A DNA stretch of 48,948 nt from Phycisphaerae bacterium (GCA_028279405.1 JANQNU010000027.1:1-48948), one strand, 5' to 3'. Counted from the first letter of the stretch, positions 1 to 9,808 are shown. The notes: a model not told the origin generated them from the letters alone. A program made the numbers and translations.

Positions 1-1496
1 GCGTCGAGCAGATCGTCGCTGACGGCGATCGGAACCCCTGCTTCCGACTCCGGCAGGATGGTCCGTGGATTCGTGAGCCGCGGGCGAGTGACCGGCTCCG
101 AAACAGCCGCCGTTGCTGCGGTCGTGCGATAGGACCACCAATTGTAGACGTTGTCCACCGCCGGGTCGGCTTGCGCGCCGGCCCCCTGCCCGTGAATGAA
201 ATCGTTCCACATCGTCGCGTTTTCCGCCAAGGCGACGGCGACGTAATTGGCACCATGCGTGAGTTCAGCGACGTCCATCCATGACTGGGCGACCGTGACC
301 GGGCTGTCGAAGATGCCCGAGTCAACGAGGTAGCGGCCGAACGGCCGACCGAACCGCACATCGCTCATTACCGTCTGAAACCCTAGCATCTGATGCAATC
401 CGTTCCATGAGCTGACCCAGGCATTGCGGTTGGTGCGATCCCGGAACATTCGACACGCGGAGAAACAAACCCATTCCGCCTCCGAATCGCCGAATCCGGC
501 CCGGACTTCGCTGGGAACGAGGCAGCAGTCGTTTCGCGCCTGGTTGCCGAACAGTAGCGCCGTGCGTCTGGCACCCGCTACGGGATCATTGGCACGGGTT
601 CCGTGACCGGCGAAGTAGACGAGATCGGCGCTATCCGCATAGCGATTGTTTCGTCCACCCTGGGCTTCGAGTTTCCAGTCCGTCTCCCAGGCGTCGGCGT
701 CGCCGTAGCCTTCCTTGTTCCAGGTACCCGGCAACTGATCGCGCAGGCCCCGGGCATCGGGACGGGTGTTCGGCAAGTCTCTCGTGCGACCCGGATAGTT
801 GCCGACCCACTCGTAGAAGAACTGGAACGTGGTTGCACCGTTCTCGATGCCGCGTTCGAAATCGCCGGGCTGGTCGAAGAACGCGGCGACCTCGAACAGC
901 GCAAGCTCATCGCCGACCAATCCGCTGTGGATGCGGAGTCCGGTCGCGCGTGTTGCGGATCCGGTCGCGACCCCGTCAGTCTCGAAGACGCCGTCCCATT
1001 CCGCGAACGTCCGCCACTCACCGTCCCCGTGGAGCAGTTCGACCGCAGCCGAGCTGCCCGCGAACGCGACGTTCACGCGGTTGATCCAGCGCGGTGCACC
1101 GATGAAGTGCAATTCCAGGGTCTCGTTTCCCTGCAGGATCGTGGCCGACGCCAGATCGTCGTCGAGGGCTGCGACGTCCGACATGGCCGTCGGACGGGCC
1201 GCCGGACCGTTCACGATGTATGCACGGACCGCGTGACAGCGATTCGCGACGTTCGGCAGCGCTTCGGTGTACGACTTGATTCGGTTTTCCCACTCGGCCG
1301 TGGGCGGCGTCTGTGCCCAGGACGCGGGTGGACACGTCAGTGCGAGCAGCGCCAGCCACGTGACGACGACAACGCCACGGGGTGACGGCGAGTCGCTCGT
1401 GAGTCGACGGGTGGTGGATTTGAGCGGTTCTTGCGGCCGTGGCGTGCGGCGGGCGGAGCATTCGAACAAGCTTTGAGCGGTACGTAGGATCTTCAT
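1..1496 (-). CDS. Secreted DUF6345-family protein, caspase-like (3' end beyond window)
   Basis: The minus-strand frame from ATG 1496 stays open for 498 codons to the left edge, so the C-terminus is missing. A strong AAAGGAGG lies just before the start. Residues 1-62 have a long basic N-region, then a hydrophobic stretch (about 41-56) ending ASWAQ, which fits a Sec signal. Residues about 110-208 resemble a discoidin/galactose-binding beta domain. From about 226 the protein matches DUF6345 as I know it: GDADAWETDWK, then FAGHG (His298), SACR (Cys348) and W.GLHQMLGFQT (364-375). His and Cys sit 50 residues apart, each after a hydrophobic strand, as in caspase/gingipain-like peptidases; proteolytic activity is inference. 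The next gene leftward is not visible. Family call is fairly sure, function is not. Confidence 0.82.
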   Translation of the reverse strand, partial: MKILRTAQSLFECSARRTPRPQEPLKSTTRRLTSDSPSPRGVVVVTWLALLALTCPPASWAQTPPTAEWENRIKSYTEALPNVANRCHAVRAYIVNGPAARPTAMSDVAALDDDLASATILQGNETLELHFIGAPRWINRVNVAFAGSSAAVELLHGDGEWRTFAEWDGVFETDGVATGSATRATGLRIHSGLVGDELALFEVAAFFDQPGDFERGIENGATTFQFFYEWVGNYPGRTRDLPNTRPDARGLRDQLPGTWNKEGYGDADAWETDWKLEAQGGRNNRYADSADLVYFAGHGTRANDPVAGARRTALLFGNQARNDCCLVPSEVRAGFGDSEAEWVCFSACRMFRDRTNRNAWVSSWNGLHQMLGFQTVMSDVRFGRPFGRYLVDSGIFDSPVTVAQSWMDVAELTHGANYVAVALAENATMWNDFIHGQGAGAQADPAVDNVYNWWSYRTTAATAAVSEPVTRPRLTNPRTILPESEAGVPIAVSDDLLD

Positions 1497-1682
1497 CGCC
1501 GTTCCTCCTTTGCCCAACAGGGCGATCGCGAAGTGGGAGCCGGAGCCGGCAATAGAGAAGGGGCGCTAATGATCCGTATGGGGCTCGGGACCTGCCCGCA
1601 GGCGCCCCGCCGCCAGCTCGTCCACATCACGGAAAGACGAGTCGGCGTCCATCATGAAATGCGAGAAATTCCGTCGCGCTAC

Positions 1683-3212
1683 TCAGCGGAGTTTCTCGAG
1701 AACCGCGATCACATCGTCCGGGTTCGCCCGGCGCTGATAGTCCCAATCGGCAAAGGCGTAGCGAATGATGCCGTCGCGATCGATCACGAATGTCGCGGGG
1801 GCAGGAAGCTCCCACGTACTCGATGCATTTGCCCGTCCGACGTCGATTCCATACTCGCGATAGAGCTTTCGTGTCGCGTCGTCCATGACAAAATGCAAGT
1901 TGAACGCCTTAGCGGCTTCGTGGCGGGCGTCGGACAGCACTGTGTATGCCATTTGGCCCTTCGCGATCGTTCGCGCCGCTTCGTCTGGGCGCTCGGGTGT
2001 CAGCGCGATGAACGTGCCTCCCGCCTTGCGGACGTCCGCCAACCGTTTCTGCCAACCAGCCAAGGCGCGCGTACAGATCGGGCACCAGCCGCCGCGATAG
2101 AAGGTGAGCACGATCGGACCGTCCTTGTAAAGGGTGGCCAGCTCGACCGGCTTGCCCTCGATGTCGACCAGCGCTGCCCCGGGCGCCTTGCTGCCGACCG
2201 GGAGCCCCGGCGCAATGTCGAGTGCACCGCGGACCACCCGCGTCTGCGGGAAGAACGCCGACCACGAATAGTAGAACGTCTGTGCCGTCTGCAAACCCAG
2301 GGGCGCTCGATCGACCGCGACGCCGGCGTCGCTCCGGCGGACGTGCAGCGCCCCGGCCGGTGTCTGGAGCGTGAGTCCGTCACCAATCGCATCGGCGGGT
2401 AAGAACCATGCCCGCTCGCCGACCGCGAAACCCAACCCGAGGGTCTTGCGCGGCAGTGCGTCGCCCATCTGTGCAACCGGGACCATGAGCCGATCACTGG
2501 CAAAGTAGCGCTTGTAGGGGGAGCGCCCGTAGTCGCGCTCGTGCCCGGTGTCGCGGCTGACGATCGACGCATCCGGATGTGCCTCGCGAAACTGGCTCAC
2601 GGGCTGGAGACGCACGGGCAACATCTTCAGCGCGACCCCCGCCAACGGTCCCGACACCGCCCGCATGCCGAGCTGACTCCATAGCGCCTTGTCGCGCCGG
2701 TCGTACATCAGCACATTCGAGTTGAACAACGCGCCCGAGACGCCGAACTCCAACACCGCCTCCTCTCCCCCGCCGGGAGGCCGAACCCTTCGCGAAAAGA
2801 CGGTGGCGGAATCGCACAACGGACAGTAAGTCACAGCGACCGGCTCTCCGCCGAGGGTTGTGTTGACGACTTCATGCCAGTCGAGCACGCGGAGCGGCAC
2901 ACCCAGCGTCTGGTCCCCCACCGTGACAGCAACGATCCGCGCATCGTCCGGCAACCACTTTGCCTCTGCCACGCGCTCGCGCTTCGGATCCGTGAGGGCG
3001 GGAATGGCGTCGCGCGGCAGCAACGTATGAATCTGATCCTTGGGAATCCGCAGATTCGCGAGGTCGTACTCCTTGTCGAGATCCACCGAGCCGGGTCGGC
3101 GAACCTGCTTGAACGCAGGCTTGGCCGGCTTGGGATCATCCTCGGCGACGACCGGCAATACCGACACCAGCGCGATCAATTGCATCGTTATGAACAGTCG
3201 GGGAAATCTCAT
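1683..3212 (-). CDS. DUF3179 domain fused to a thioredoxin-like (AhpC/TSA) domain, secreted
   Basis: 509 aa, start supported by GAGGAGAG 8 nt upstream. Residues 1-23 form a signal peptide ending VVAE. Residues about 50-330 are DUF3179: TYCPLCDSA (Cys130, Cys133), LFNSNVLMYDR and LWSQLGMRAVSG are its hallmarks. Residues about 338-509 are a redoxin domain with FYRGGWCPICTRAL (Cys377, Cys380) and a late PATFVIDRDG strand, as in AhpC/TSA bacterioferritin-comigratory relatives. DUF3179 has no established biochemical role; the fused redoxin suggests an extracytoplasmic redox function, which is inference. The gene lies 71 bp downstream of arsM on the same strand, so the two could be cotranscribed. 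Confidence 0.9.
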   Translation of the reverse strand: MRFPRLFITMQLIALVSVLPVVAEDDPKPAKPAFKQVRRPGSVDLDKEYDLANLRIPKDQIHTLLPRDAIPALTDPKRERVAEAKWLPDDARIVAVTVGDQTLGVPLRVLDWHEVVNTTLGGEPVAVTYCPLCDSATVFSRRVRPPGGGEEAVLEFGVSGALFNSNVLMYDRRDKALWSQLGMRAVSGPLAGVALKMLPVRLQPVSQFREAHPDASIVSRDTGHERDYGRSPYKRYFASDRLMVPVAQMGDALPRKTLGLGFAVGERAWFLPADAIGDGLTLQTPAGALHVRRSDAGVAVDRAPLGLQTAQTFYYSWSAFFPQTRVVRGALDIAPGLPVGSKAPGAALVDIEGKPVELATLYKDGPIVLTFYRGGWCPICTRALAGWQKRLADVRKAGGTFIALTPERPDEAARTIAKGQMAYTVLSDARHEAAKAFNLHFVMDDATRKLYREYGIDVGRANASSTWELPAPATFVIDRDGIIRYAFADWDYQRRANPDDVIAVLEKLR

Positions 3213-3283
3213 CGAGCACTCTCCTCGTTGATCCAGTCGGTTGTTGCTCTATCTCGGCTCGCAACTCCCATTCCGCCTCCTCG

Positions 3284-4339
3284 TCAGCAGCACGCGTCGC
3301 CGGCGGCCGCTTGCGGGTGATCGACCGCGGGCGCGCCGCAAGGGAACAGGCCATAGTGGCGCGATCGTTCGCCGCTGATGCGAAAGTGCGCTGCGAGTCG
3401 CGTCTCGGACAGCATCGCCGCCGTGTTCCCGCACACCGCGAGTGGCTTGTGGGTCACGAACTCGTGATGGTCATCCAGCATGAACGCGTGTCGGGCATGT
3501 GGAACCGAGCCGAGATACGTCGCGATCTGTCCATAGTCCTCGCAGCGATCCTCGAGGCTGCCGAGCTTGAACGCCCGCACCGTCACGGACGCGAAACGCG
3601 TCACGCCGACCCGATCCGCAAGCTCCGCGTTGTCGATCTTTACGGCGCGACGCGCCGTCACGCGAAGATCGGGCACCCCGAGATCGGCCATCAAACGCCG
3701 ATAGTCCTCCCAGTAGAGCGCGCCCGCCAGGCACTCGCCCAGCAAGACCTGATCGGACCGCCATTCGGTCGGCGTCCGGCGATCGGCGAAGATGTCGGAG
3801 AAGTACAGCTCGCCGCCCGGCTTGAGGATACGCAGAATCTCTTCGAAGACACGCCGCTTGTCCGGTGCGAGGTTGATGACGCAATTCGAAACCACGACGT
3901 CGACCGACTCGTCCTCGATCCCCGCTGTAGCGAGGTCCTCCAGGTAGCCGTGAACGAAGTGCGTGTTCGGGGAAGCGAAGCCGAAAGTCGCCGCCTGCGC
4001 TCGTTCGTGCGCGCGCGCCACATCAAGCTGTCCGCGGGTCATGTCGAGCCCGATCACCCGGCCGCGCGGTCCGACGAGCCGGGCACAGACGAACGCGTCG
4101 CGGCCGGTTCCGCAACCCAGATCCAAGACCGTGCACCCCTCGAGCGCCAATGGGATCGGGGCGCCACATCCATAGAAACGTTCTGTGATCTCCGGGGCCA
4201 ATTGGGCCACGATCTCCTTGAGATGCTGCGGCAGACTCTCGGGCGCGCAGCACGCGTCCGTCTTCAACTGCGACGAATGCTGCAGCACGCGTCCGTAGTA
4301 TTCCTGTACCGATTCATGGGTTGCCGTTGCCATGCTCAC
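3284..4339 (-). CDS. arsM: Arsenite S-adenosylmethionine methyltransferase
   Basis: 351 aa, cytoplasmic. ArsM methylates As(III) using SAM and glutathione or thioredoxin. Visible motifs are the SAM-binding VLDLGCGTGRD (71-81), the early Cys pair DACC (Cys30-31), SNCVINL (Cys153) and LGECLAGALY (Cys203). The spacing of 50 residues between Cys153 and Cys203 equals that of the arsenic-binding pair in characterised ArsM. The protein ends in a further CC. Start: GTG 4339 with GGAG upstream; ATG 4333 two codons later is an alternative. No arsR repressor or ars transporter is visible nearby, so this is a solitary detoxification gene, possibly cotranscribed with the DUF3179-redoxin gene downstream. 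Confidence 0.93.
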   Translation of the reverse strand: MSMATATHESVQEYYGRVLQHSSQLKTDACCAPESLPQHLKEIVAQLAPEITERFYGCGAPIPLALEGCTVLDLGCGTGRDAFVCARLVGPRGRVIGLDMTRGQLDVARAHERAQAATFGFASPNTHFVHGYLEDLATAGIEDESVDVVVSNCVINLAPDKRRVFEEILRILKPGGELYFSDIFADRRTPTEWRSDQVLLGECLAGALYWEDYRRLMADLGVPDLRVTARRAVKIDNAELADRVGVTRFASVTVRAFKLGSLEDRCEDYGQIATYLGSVPHARHAFMLDDHHEFVTHKPLAVCGNTAAMLSETRLAAHFRISGERSRHYGLFPCGAPAVDHPQAAAGDACC

Positions 4340-4647
4340 CAGTTCATGCTCCTATCGACGCTGTCTGCCCGGGCAGTAGCGGGTGGGTAATCGGCGGGGA
4401 CGATACAACCGAAGCGCGGTATCTCTGCGTGCGCGGCAGCCAACGGCGCCTGCGGCTAGCTGGTTGGCAATCTCGACAGGGATGGTTGCGCTGCGTCTGT
4501 TCTCTCATCCGTAGGATGTACCGGGACCGATCGAGTCCCGGTCCGTTACGGGTTCGCCGAGGCTTATTCTATCGGGGGGTTTGGGCGGCGTCGACTACGG
4601 CGTCGAAGCCGCCCGATGGCACGGAACGGAGAATCGATGAGGACCGT
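4340..4647. other. Intergenic region between arsM start and the BNR-dockerin gene end
   Basis: 308 bp with no convincing ORF. It holds two hairpins: CCGGGAC/GTCCCGG at 4521-4541 and the GC stem at 4584-4615 listed separately. It must contain the arsM promoter. I see no clear -35/-10 pair and no ArsR-type operator. Confidence 0.6.
4584..4615 (-). terminator. Terminator-like GC hairpin after the BNR-dockerin gene
   Basis: GGGCGGC (4584-4590) pairs with GCCGCCC (4609-4615), with GTCGAC repeats in the loop. It starts 33 bp beyond the stop of the minus-strand gene at 4648. No T-tract follows, so intrinsic termination is unproven. Confidence 0.4.
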
Positions 4648-6810
4648 TCAATCGGCCGTCAACAGCGCCACGAACGCACCGATATCCCCGACACTGGCGA
4701 TGCCGTCGCCGTTAACGTCGGCACTCGCCGGGTCACAGTCTGGGAACATCGCTTTGTATGCGACCGGATCCGTGAGCACGAGGACGAACGGGTTGATGTC
4801 AGCGACGCTGATCACGCCGTCGCAGTTCGTGTCGGCGGGGAGCGGTCCCAGGGCCCAGACGCCGCGTCCGGAAGTTGCCATGAAGAGGCCGTCGACGTTG
4901 CGCGCGAAGCGGCCGGCCGGCTGTCCCTGCAGGCCAGGCTCGAGGGGGTTCCAGGTAGCCCCGTCACTCGACACGAACAGGACTTCGTCGTTTGGCGCCG
5001 CCGGCGCGACGCTAACAATCAGCCGCTCGTCGAGCAGGACGATATCCCGCGCGGGTCGGCCGGTGGGCAAGCCCGCGGCGCTCGGCTGCCAACGGTTTGC
5101 AGCGGTATCGAAGCGGTAGACCGTCGGCGTCGGCTGCGACGGTGAGGATGATCCGTTGGCGGCAAACAGCTCACCGTCGAGCATCGCGAAACCCGACATG
5201 CTCACGCGCGGCAGTCCGACGTTCACTACGGTCCATGACACGCCCAGATCCGCAGAGCGCAGTACGCCGCGAGATTGCATGGACGCGTAGAACACACCGT
5301 CGAAGGCATCGATCGTGACGATAGGTTCGAACACGGGAGTCCCGATTTGTGACGTCGCTACGACCGGGATACCGCTCGTGACGCGCTGCCAGGTTTCGCC
5401 GGCGTTGACCGAACGGAAGACCCCGTCGGCGGCCGTACCGAAACCTCCGTTGCCGTGCTCACCACCAAGCGAGATGATTCCGCCGCCGGAGACACCGACC
5501 ACAACGTTGCCCATTGCGGCAAAGTCGTTGACCTGGTGGAACTGCAGGCCGGCGGACCCGTTGAAGGTGGTGATCCCGCTGTTGACGGGATCCCAGGTGA
5601 GGCCATCATCGAGCGATCGGAAGACACCGCTCGAACGCGTCCCGGCAAAAAGAGCCCCCTCCGTTGCAAGCAGGCCGACGACACCCGCGGGGCCGGCGGG
5701 CAACCCCTCGTCGACGATGTCCCATGTGGCGCCTCGGTCATGCGAGATCCAGGCGCCGACCCGTGCTGTCGCGGCAACGATCGAGTCTGCGATGGCCGAG
5801 ATGGCAAGGACTTGGGTGCCGATCAACCCGTCGTTGGAGTCGTTCCAAGTGAAGCCGGCATCCGGCGAACGGGATACGCCGCGTGCCGTAGCCGCAAGAA
5901 CACTGCCGTCGGAACCGACCGAAATCGCGCGACGTTCATTCGAGCTGCCGCCGGGCAGGATGTCGTCGGACTGCTCCCAGGTTACACCGGCGTTGTCGGT
6001 GAAAAAGACGGCGACACCAGTCGGTGTACCGATTGTCGCGAAGCTGCGCGTCGGACTACCACCGAAAGCAATGAGGGTATTGGGGGCCGTCGGCGGTGTG
6101 ACGTCGACCCAATCGACGCCGCCGTTGTCGCTGCGAAACAACCCGTCGAGCGCGGTAAGGGCGTACAAAGACAGTCCGTCCGAGGCAAGCTGCATGACCG
6201 AAGCGAACAACGGCAATCCTGCGGCCTGCGGAATCCAGGTCGCGCCATCATCCGCGCTCCGATACACCGCGAGAAACCCTGCGCCGAACAACGTTCCGTC
6301 GAGGGCGTGGATGGACGTAAACGACTCCGGGGTCTCGATCGGGGTCCATGAAACGCCCGCATCGGCGCTGCGAAACAGGTCGTTGGTACCGCCGAGTCCG
6401 CTGAGCACAAACACCTCTCCGTCGACAACGATTACCTCGGTGACGTTTGGAACGGGCAGGTTGCCCGTCGCATCCTGCCAGGTCTGCCCCGCATCCGCGG
6501 AGCGCCAAAGGCCTTGATTGCGCGTCGCGGCGTACAGTTCGGTCGCACCGGCCGTAAGCGACCGAACGTTGGGGTTCGGCGGCAAGCCTTCGGAGGCAAG
6601 GTGCCAGTGAACGCCGCCGTCGTTCGAGCGCCAGACGCCCGCGCGCCCGCCGACGAAGACATCGCTGCCCAACCGGCCGAAGACCGCAGCGTCGAGGCCC
6701 GCCGGGCCGTTTGTCTGTCGCCATTGACCAGCTAGCGCTCCGGAACAAACAACTGGCCATAGTACGACCGTAGCAACGAAGCCACGTGCAAATCGACTCG
6801 CACGTTCCAT
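4648..6810 (-). CDS. Secreted BNR/sialidase-like beta-propeller protein with dockerin-type C-terminus
   Basis: 720 aa. Start chosen at ATG 6810 because GGAGGAGG lies 6 nt upstream and a signal peptide (to about residue 28, GALAG) follows; an upstream in-frame ATG at 6846 lacks this. The body is a series of about ten repeats of the type 'GVWRSNDGGVHW', 'GLWRSADAGQTW', 'GVFRSLDDGLTW'. These are the Asp-box/BNR motifs of exo-sialidase, Ycf48 and VPS10-like propellers. The last 60 residues hold two dockerin-like EF-hand loops, DTNCDGVISVADINPFV and DVNGDGIASVGDIGAFV. No sialidase catalytic set (Arg triad, Tyr, Glu) is recognised, so a binding or structural propeller is likelier than an enzyme. 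Confidence 0.9.
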   Translation of the reverse strand: MERASRFARGFVATVVLWPVVCSGALAGQWRQTNGPAGLDAAVFGRLGSDVFVGGRAGVWRSNDGGVHWHLASEGLPPNPNVRSLTAGATELYAATRNQGLWRSADAGQTWQDATGNLPVPNVTEVIVVDGEVFVLSGLGGTNDLFRSADAGVSWTPIETPESFTSIHALDGTLFGAGFLAVYRSADDGATWIPQAAGLPLFASVMQLASDGLSLYALTALDGLFRSDNGGVDWVDVTPPTAPNTLIAFGGSPTRSFATIGTPTGVAVFFTDNAGVTWEQSDDILPGGSSNERRAISVGSDGSVLAATARGVSRSPDAGFTWNDSNDGLIGTQVLAISAIADSIVAATARVGAWISHDRGATWDIVDEGLPAGPAGVVGLLATEGALFAGTRSSGVFRSLDDGLTWDPVNSGITTFNGSAGLQFHQVNDFAAMGNVVVGVSGGGIISLGGEHGNGGFGTAADGVFRSVNAGETWQRVTSGIPVVATSQIGTPVFEPIVTIDAFDGVFYASMQSRGVLRSADLGVSWTVVNVGLPRVSMSGFAMLDGELFAANGSSSPSQPTPTVYRFDTAANRWQPSAAGLPTGRPARDIVLLDERLIVSVAPAAPNDEVLFVSSDGATWNPLEPGLQGQPAGRFARNVDGLFMATSGRGVWALGPLPADTNCDGVISVADINPFVLVLTDPVAYKAMFPDCDPASADVNGDGIASVGDIGAFVALLTAD

Positions 6811-7178
6811 GATGACCTCCTCCAGCTCGAACTCGTGCTTGCTCAACGATACACGTCGTCAGCCTGCGTTCCCGTACCTGCACGGCAGTGGCGGACAGGT
6901 CCGGGTCGCTCATTCAAATGGGTGGGCAAGATGCGTGCGAGCCAGAGACTTCCCGGCTGTTTGCCGGGCAATGCCCTGCACTCTTCCACAGTATGAATCG
7001 TTCAGACGTTGCCGCCCGCAAGATGCTGAGGCGGAGCCTAGCAAGCTGGCGGCGCAGCCACGAGTAGCTGTGGGGCTTGCTGTGTCGAGCGGAGCGGACG
7101 ACCAAGGTGTCGATTGCCCGCAACATCGACGCCCGCGTACAATCGGCACGACCCGATGTCGATTGCGAGGGACTCCGA
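6811..7178. other. Divergent promoter region
   Basis: 368 bp between a minus-strand gene starting at 6810 and a plus-strand gene starting at 7179. It must hold both promoters. Short ORFs here are shadows without ribosome-binding sites. I see no clear palindrome or consensus promoter. Confidence 0.5.
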
Positions 7179-9692
7179 ATGTGCCAAACCGTAAAAACGA
7201 TCGGTTGGTTGCTGGCCTTGGTCAGTGTACGACCGGCATTCTCGCAACCCGCCAGAGAGCCAACCGGAACGTGGGAGCAGGAATGGCTGGTGCTCGAACG
7301 GACGGGGCGACATGGTCGCACGCCGATCCCGACTGATTCGGTGACGTTCGAACTGGCGCGCGGCACGCTCCGGCAACCAGCGGAAGGGGTCATGGTGACG
7401 TCGGCTGATGGGGCCGAACGGAGCTGGAAGGCTGTCCGAACCACGGAAGACAGTGGTTGGCTACGACACACGGCCTTGCGCGGTGGATACGCTGCGCTGA
7501 CGCTGGCGCTGGATTCGCCGCGAACCGTGTTGCTCGATGCCGCGGGGCACAGCGTTGTGTACTGCAACGGAGTTCCGCGCTGCGGGGATCCGTATGCTAC
7601 AGGCTTCGTCCGTTTGCCGCTTCAACTGCGGGCCGGCCGAAATCTCCTGCTCTTCCGGGTCGCGCGCGGACGACTGCGGGCCCGCCTGCTGCCCGCGCCC
7701 CGAACGGCGATTCTGAACGGGCGCGACGTCACGCTACCTGACGCGCTCATCGGTGTTGATGACGCGCTGCTCGGCGCAATCGTCGTCGTCAACCCGACAT
7801 CCAAACCACTCGGCACAATGACCATCGAGGCGCAACTGGACGGTGGCCCGTCCGTTCGCACGTCAGTCCCGACCCTTCAGCGTTTGACCGTGCGCAAGGT
7901 TCCATTTCGGATCGCGAGCGCACCGGAGCTTCCAAAGGGCGAAACGCGGCTGCACGTTCGCCTGCTCGATAGCGACACGCCCGACGCCCAAACGCTCGAC
8001 AACGTCGAACTGCCCTTCCGCGTACGGTCGCCGAGCGCGGTCTGCAAGCGCACGTTCACGAGCACGATCGATGGCAGCACGCAATACTACGCCATTCGAG
8101 AATCGAGTACGCCCGGACCGGGCCAGGCGCTGTTTCTGTCGCTGCACGGGGCAGCGGTCCGCGCCGAAGGCCAGGCGGCGGCGTATGCGCCCAAGGACTG
8201 GGGACATCTCGTCGCGCCGACCAACCGCCGTCCGTACGGGTTCGACTGGGAGGACTGGGGTCGGTGGGACGCGCTCGAGGTGCTCGAACATGCCCGCGCC
8301 AAACTCGAACCCGATTCGCAACGAATCTACCTGACGGGTCACTCGATGGGCGGCCATGGAACATGGCACCTTGGCGTAACCTACCCGGATCGCTTTGCGG
8401 CGATCGGTCCCAGCGCCGGCTGGATCAGTTTTTGGTCGTATGCCGGCGCGGCCCGACCGCGCCCGAACGATGAACGAGCGGCGATGTTTCAGCGCGCTGC
8501 GCACGCCAGCGACACGCTCCAACTCGTCGAGAACCTGCACGGTCTCGGCGTCTACGTCCTGCACGGGTCGGCGGACGACAATGTCCCCGTGACACAGGCG
8601 CGACGAATGCGCGACGTGCTGGGCGGATTTCATCCTGATTTCTCGTATCGCGAAGAGCCGGGTGGCGGACACTGGTGGGGCAACGCGTGTGTCGATTGGC
8701 CGGAGATGTTCGCGTTCTTTCAGCAGCGGCGCCGACCGGCCCTAGACGAGATCCGAACGGTGCGCTTTCGCACGGCAAGTCCGGGCGTATCCGCACGGAT
8801 GGACTGGATCACCGTCGAAATGCAGCAGAATCCGCTCGAAACGAGCTTTGTCGAGATTTCGGCCGACCCGTCGAAGCGACGACTCACAGGGCGAACCGAG
8901 AACATTTCGCGATTGACCGTCCATCTGGAACAACTCGGCGACGTTCGGACGGGCGGCGATGACGAGCCGTCGGGGCCCGGTGCAGCGCTCACGATCGCAC
9001 TGGACGGGCAGACGTTGACCGATGTTGTCTGGCCGCCTAACGGGCAGCTGCGGTTGCGCAGGGAGGCCGGCAACTGGTCGGTCGCAAGCGCGATCCCGCC
9101 TGGGTGGAAAGGGCCGCAACGCTACGGCCCGTTCAAGCAGGTGTTCCGTAACAATGTCATTGCGGTCTACGGGACCATCGGAAACGCCGAGGAGAATGCC
9201 TGGGCGTACGCCAAAGCGCGGTTCGACGCAGAAACCTTCTGGTACCGCGGGAATGGGTCAATCGAACTCATGCCGGACGTCGCGTACGACCCCGAGCGGT
9301 TCCGCGATCGCAACGTCGTGCTCTACGGAAACGCGGACACCAACGCGGCCTGGCCAGCCCTGCTGGCCGCGAGCCCGGTGCGCGTGTCGCGCGAGGGCGT
9401 CCGTGTCGGTACCCGGTCCTGGACGGGAGAAGACCTGGCGGCGTTGTTCATTCAGCCGCGGGAGGGGCACGCGCATGCACTCACGGGCGTCGTCGCCGGC
9501 ACGGGCCGCGCGGGAATGCGAACGACGGACACGCTGCCCTACTTCGTTTCGGGCGTCGCGTACCCGGATTGCACGGTTCTCCGAGCGCAGGCGCTGCTGG
9601 AAGGAATCGATGGTGTTGTGCTCACGGGGTTCTTCGACGAAGCGTGGGGCGTCGTCGCCGACCAGCTCGCCGAACGTCCGGGTAGCGAATAA
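7179..9692 (+). CDS. Secreted alpha/beta hydrolase (S9/PHB-depolymerase-like esterase)
   Basis: 837 aa. Start chosen at ATG 7179 (GCGAGGGA upstream), which gives a signal peptide ending AFSQ; the frame is open further upstream to 7077 without good start signals. Residues about 330-530 are the alpha/beta hydrolase core. It has the nucleophile elbow TGHSMGGHG (Ser389), the acid loop GSADDNVP (Asp466 or Asp467) and GGGHWWG (His498). The N-terminal 320 residues are beta-rich and the C-terminal 300 include an AMQQN-type beta domain found in planctomycete S9-like hydrolases. The family covers feruloyl esterases, PHB depolymerases and acyl-peptidases; the substrate cannot be told. It precedes the astacin-like protease by 116 bp on the same strand. 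Confidence 0.88.
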   Translation: MCQTVKTIGWLLALVSVRPAFSQPAREPTGTWEQEWLVLERTGRHGRTPIPTDSVTFELARGTLRQPAEGVMVTSADGAERSWKAVRTTEDSGWLRHTALRGGYAALTLALDSPRTVLLDAAGHSVVYCNGVPRCGDPYATGFVRLPLQLRAGRNLLLFRVARGRLRARLLPAPRTAILNGRDVTLPDALIGVDDALLGAIVVVNPTSKPLGTMTIEAQLDGGPSVRTSVPTLQRLTVRKVPFRIASAPELPKGETRLHVRLLDSDTPDAQTLDNVELPFRVRSPSAVCKRTFTSTIDGSTQYYAIRESSTPGPGQALFLSLHGAAVRAEGQAAAYAPKDWGHLVAPTNRRPYGFDWEDWGRWDALEVLEHARAKLEPDSQRIYLTGHSMGGHGTWHLGVTYPDRFAAIGPSAGWISFWSYAGAARPRPNDERAAMFQRAAHASDTLQLVENLHGLGVYVLHGSADDNVPVTQARRMRDVLGGFHPDFSYREEPGGGHWWGNACVDWPEMFAFFQQRRRPALDEIRTVRFRTASPGVSARMDWITVEMQQNPLETSFVEISADPSKRRLTGRTENISRLTVHLEQLGDVRTGGDDEPSGPGAALTIALDGQTLTDVVWPPNGQLRLRREAGNWSVASAIPPGWKGPQRYGPFKQVFRNNVIAVYGTIGNAEENAWAYAKARFDAETFWYRGNGSIELMPDVAYDPERFRDRNVVLYGNADTNAAWPALLAASPVRVSREGVRVGTRSWTGEDLAALFIQPREGHAHALTGVVAGTGRAGMRTTDTLPYFVSGVAYPDCTVLRAQALLEGIDGVVLTGFFDEAWGVVADQLAERPGSE

Positions 9693-9707
9693 GCGGAAAA
9701 ATCCGGG

Positions 9708-9730
9708 TTTCCGTTAGCAGCAAGCGGAAA
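9708..9730 (+). terminator. Weak hairpin after the hydrolase gene
   Basis: TTTCCG (9708-9713) pairs with CGGAAA (9725-9730) around an 11-nt loop, 15 bp after the stop. There is no T-tract, and read-through into the next gene is likely. Confidence 0.25.
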
Positions 9731-9808
9731 TGACGCTCTTGTCCTCATGTGATTGTGCCGCGCGCGACACCCGCGCGGCTGAGCGACAAGCGACAGGAGA
9801 ACGCCGTC

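Noticed and set aside
603..1385. 260-codon plus-strand open frame near the left edge
   Set aside because: It lies opposite the DUF6345 protein, whose frame runs unbroken to the edge with good motifs and a ribosome-binding site.
5315..6517. 400-codon plus-strand open frame
   Set aside because: Pro/Ser/Thr-rich antisense shadow of the BNR-dockerin gene.
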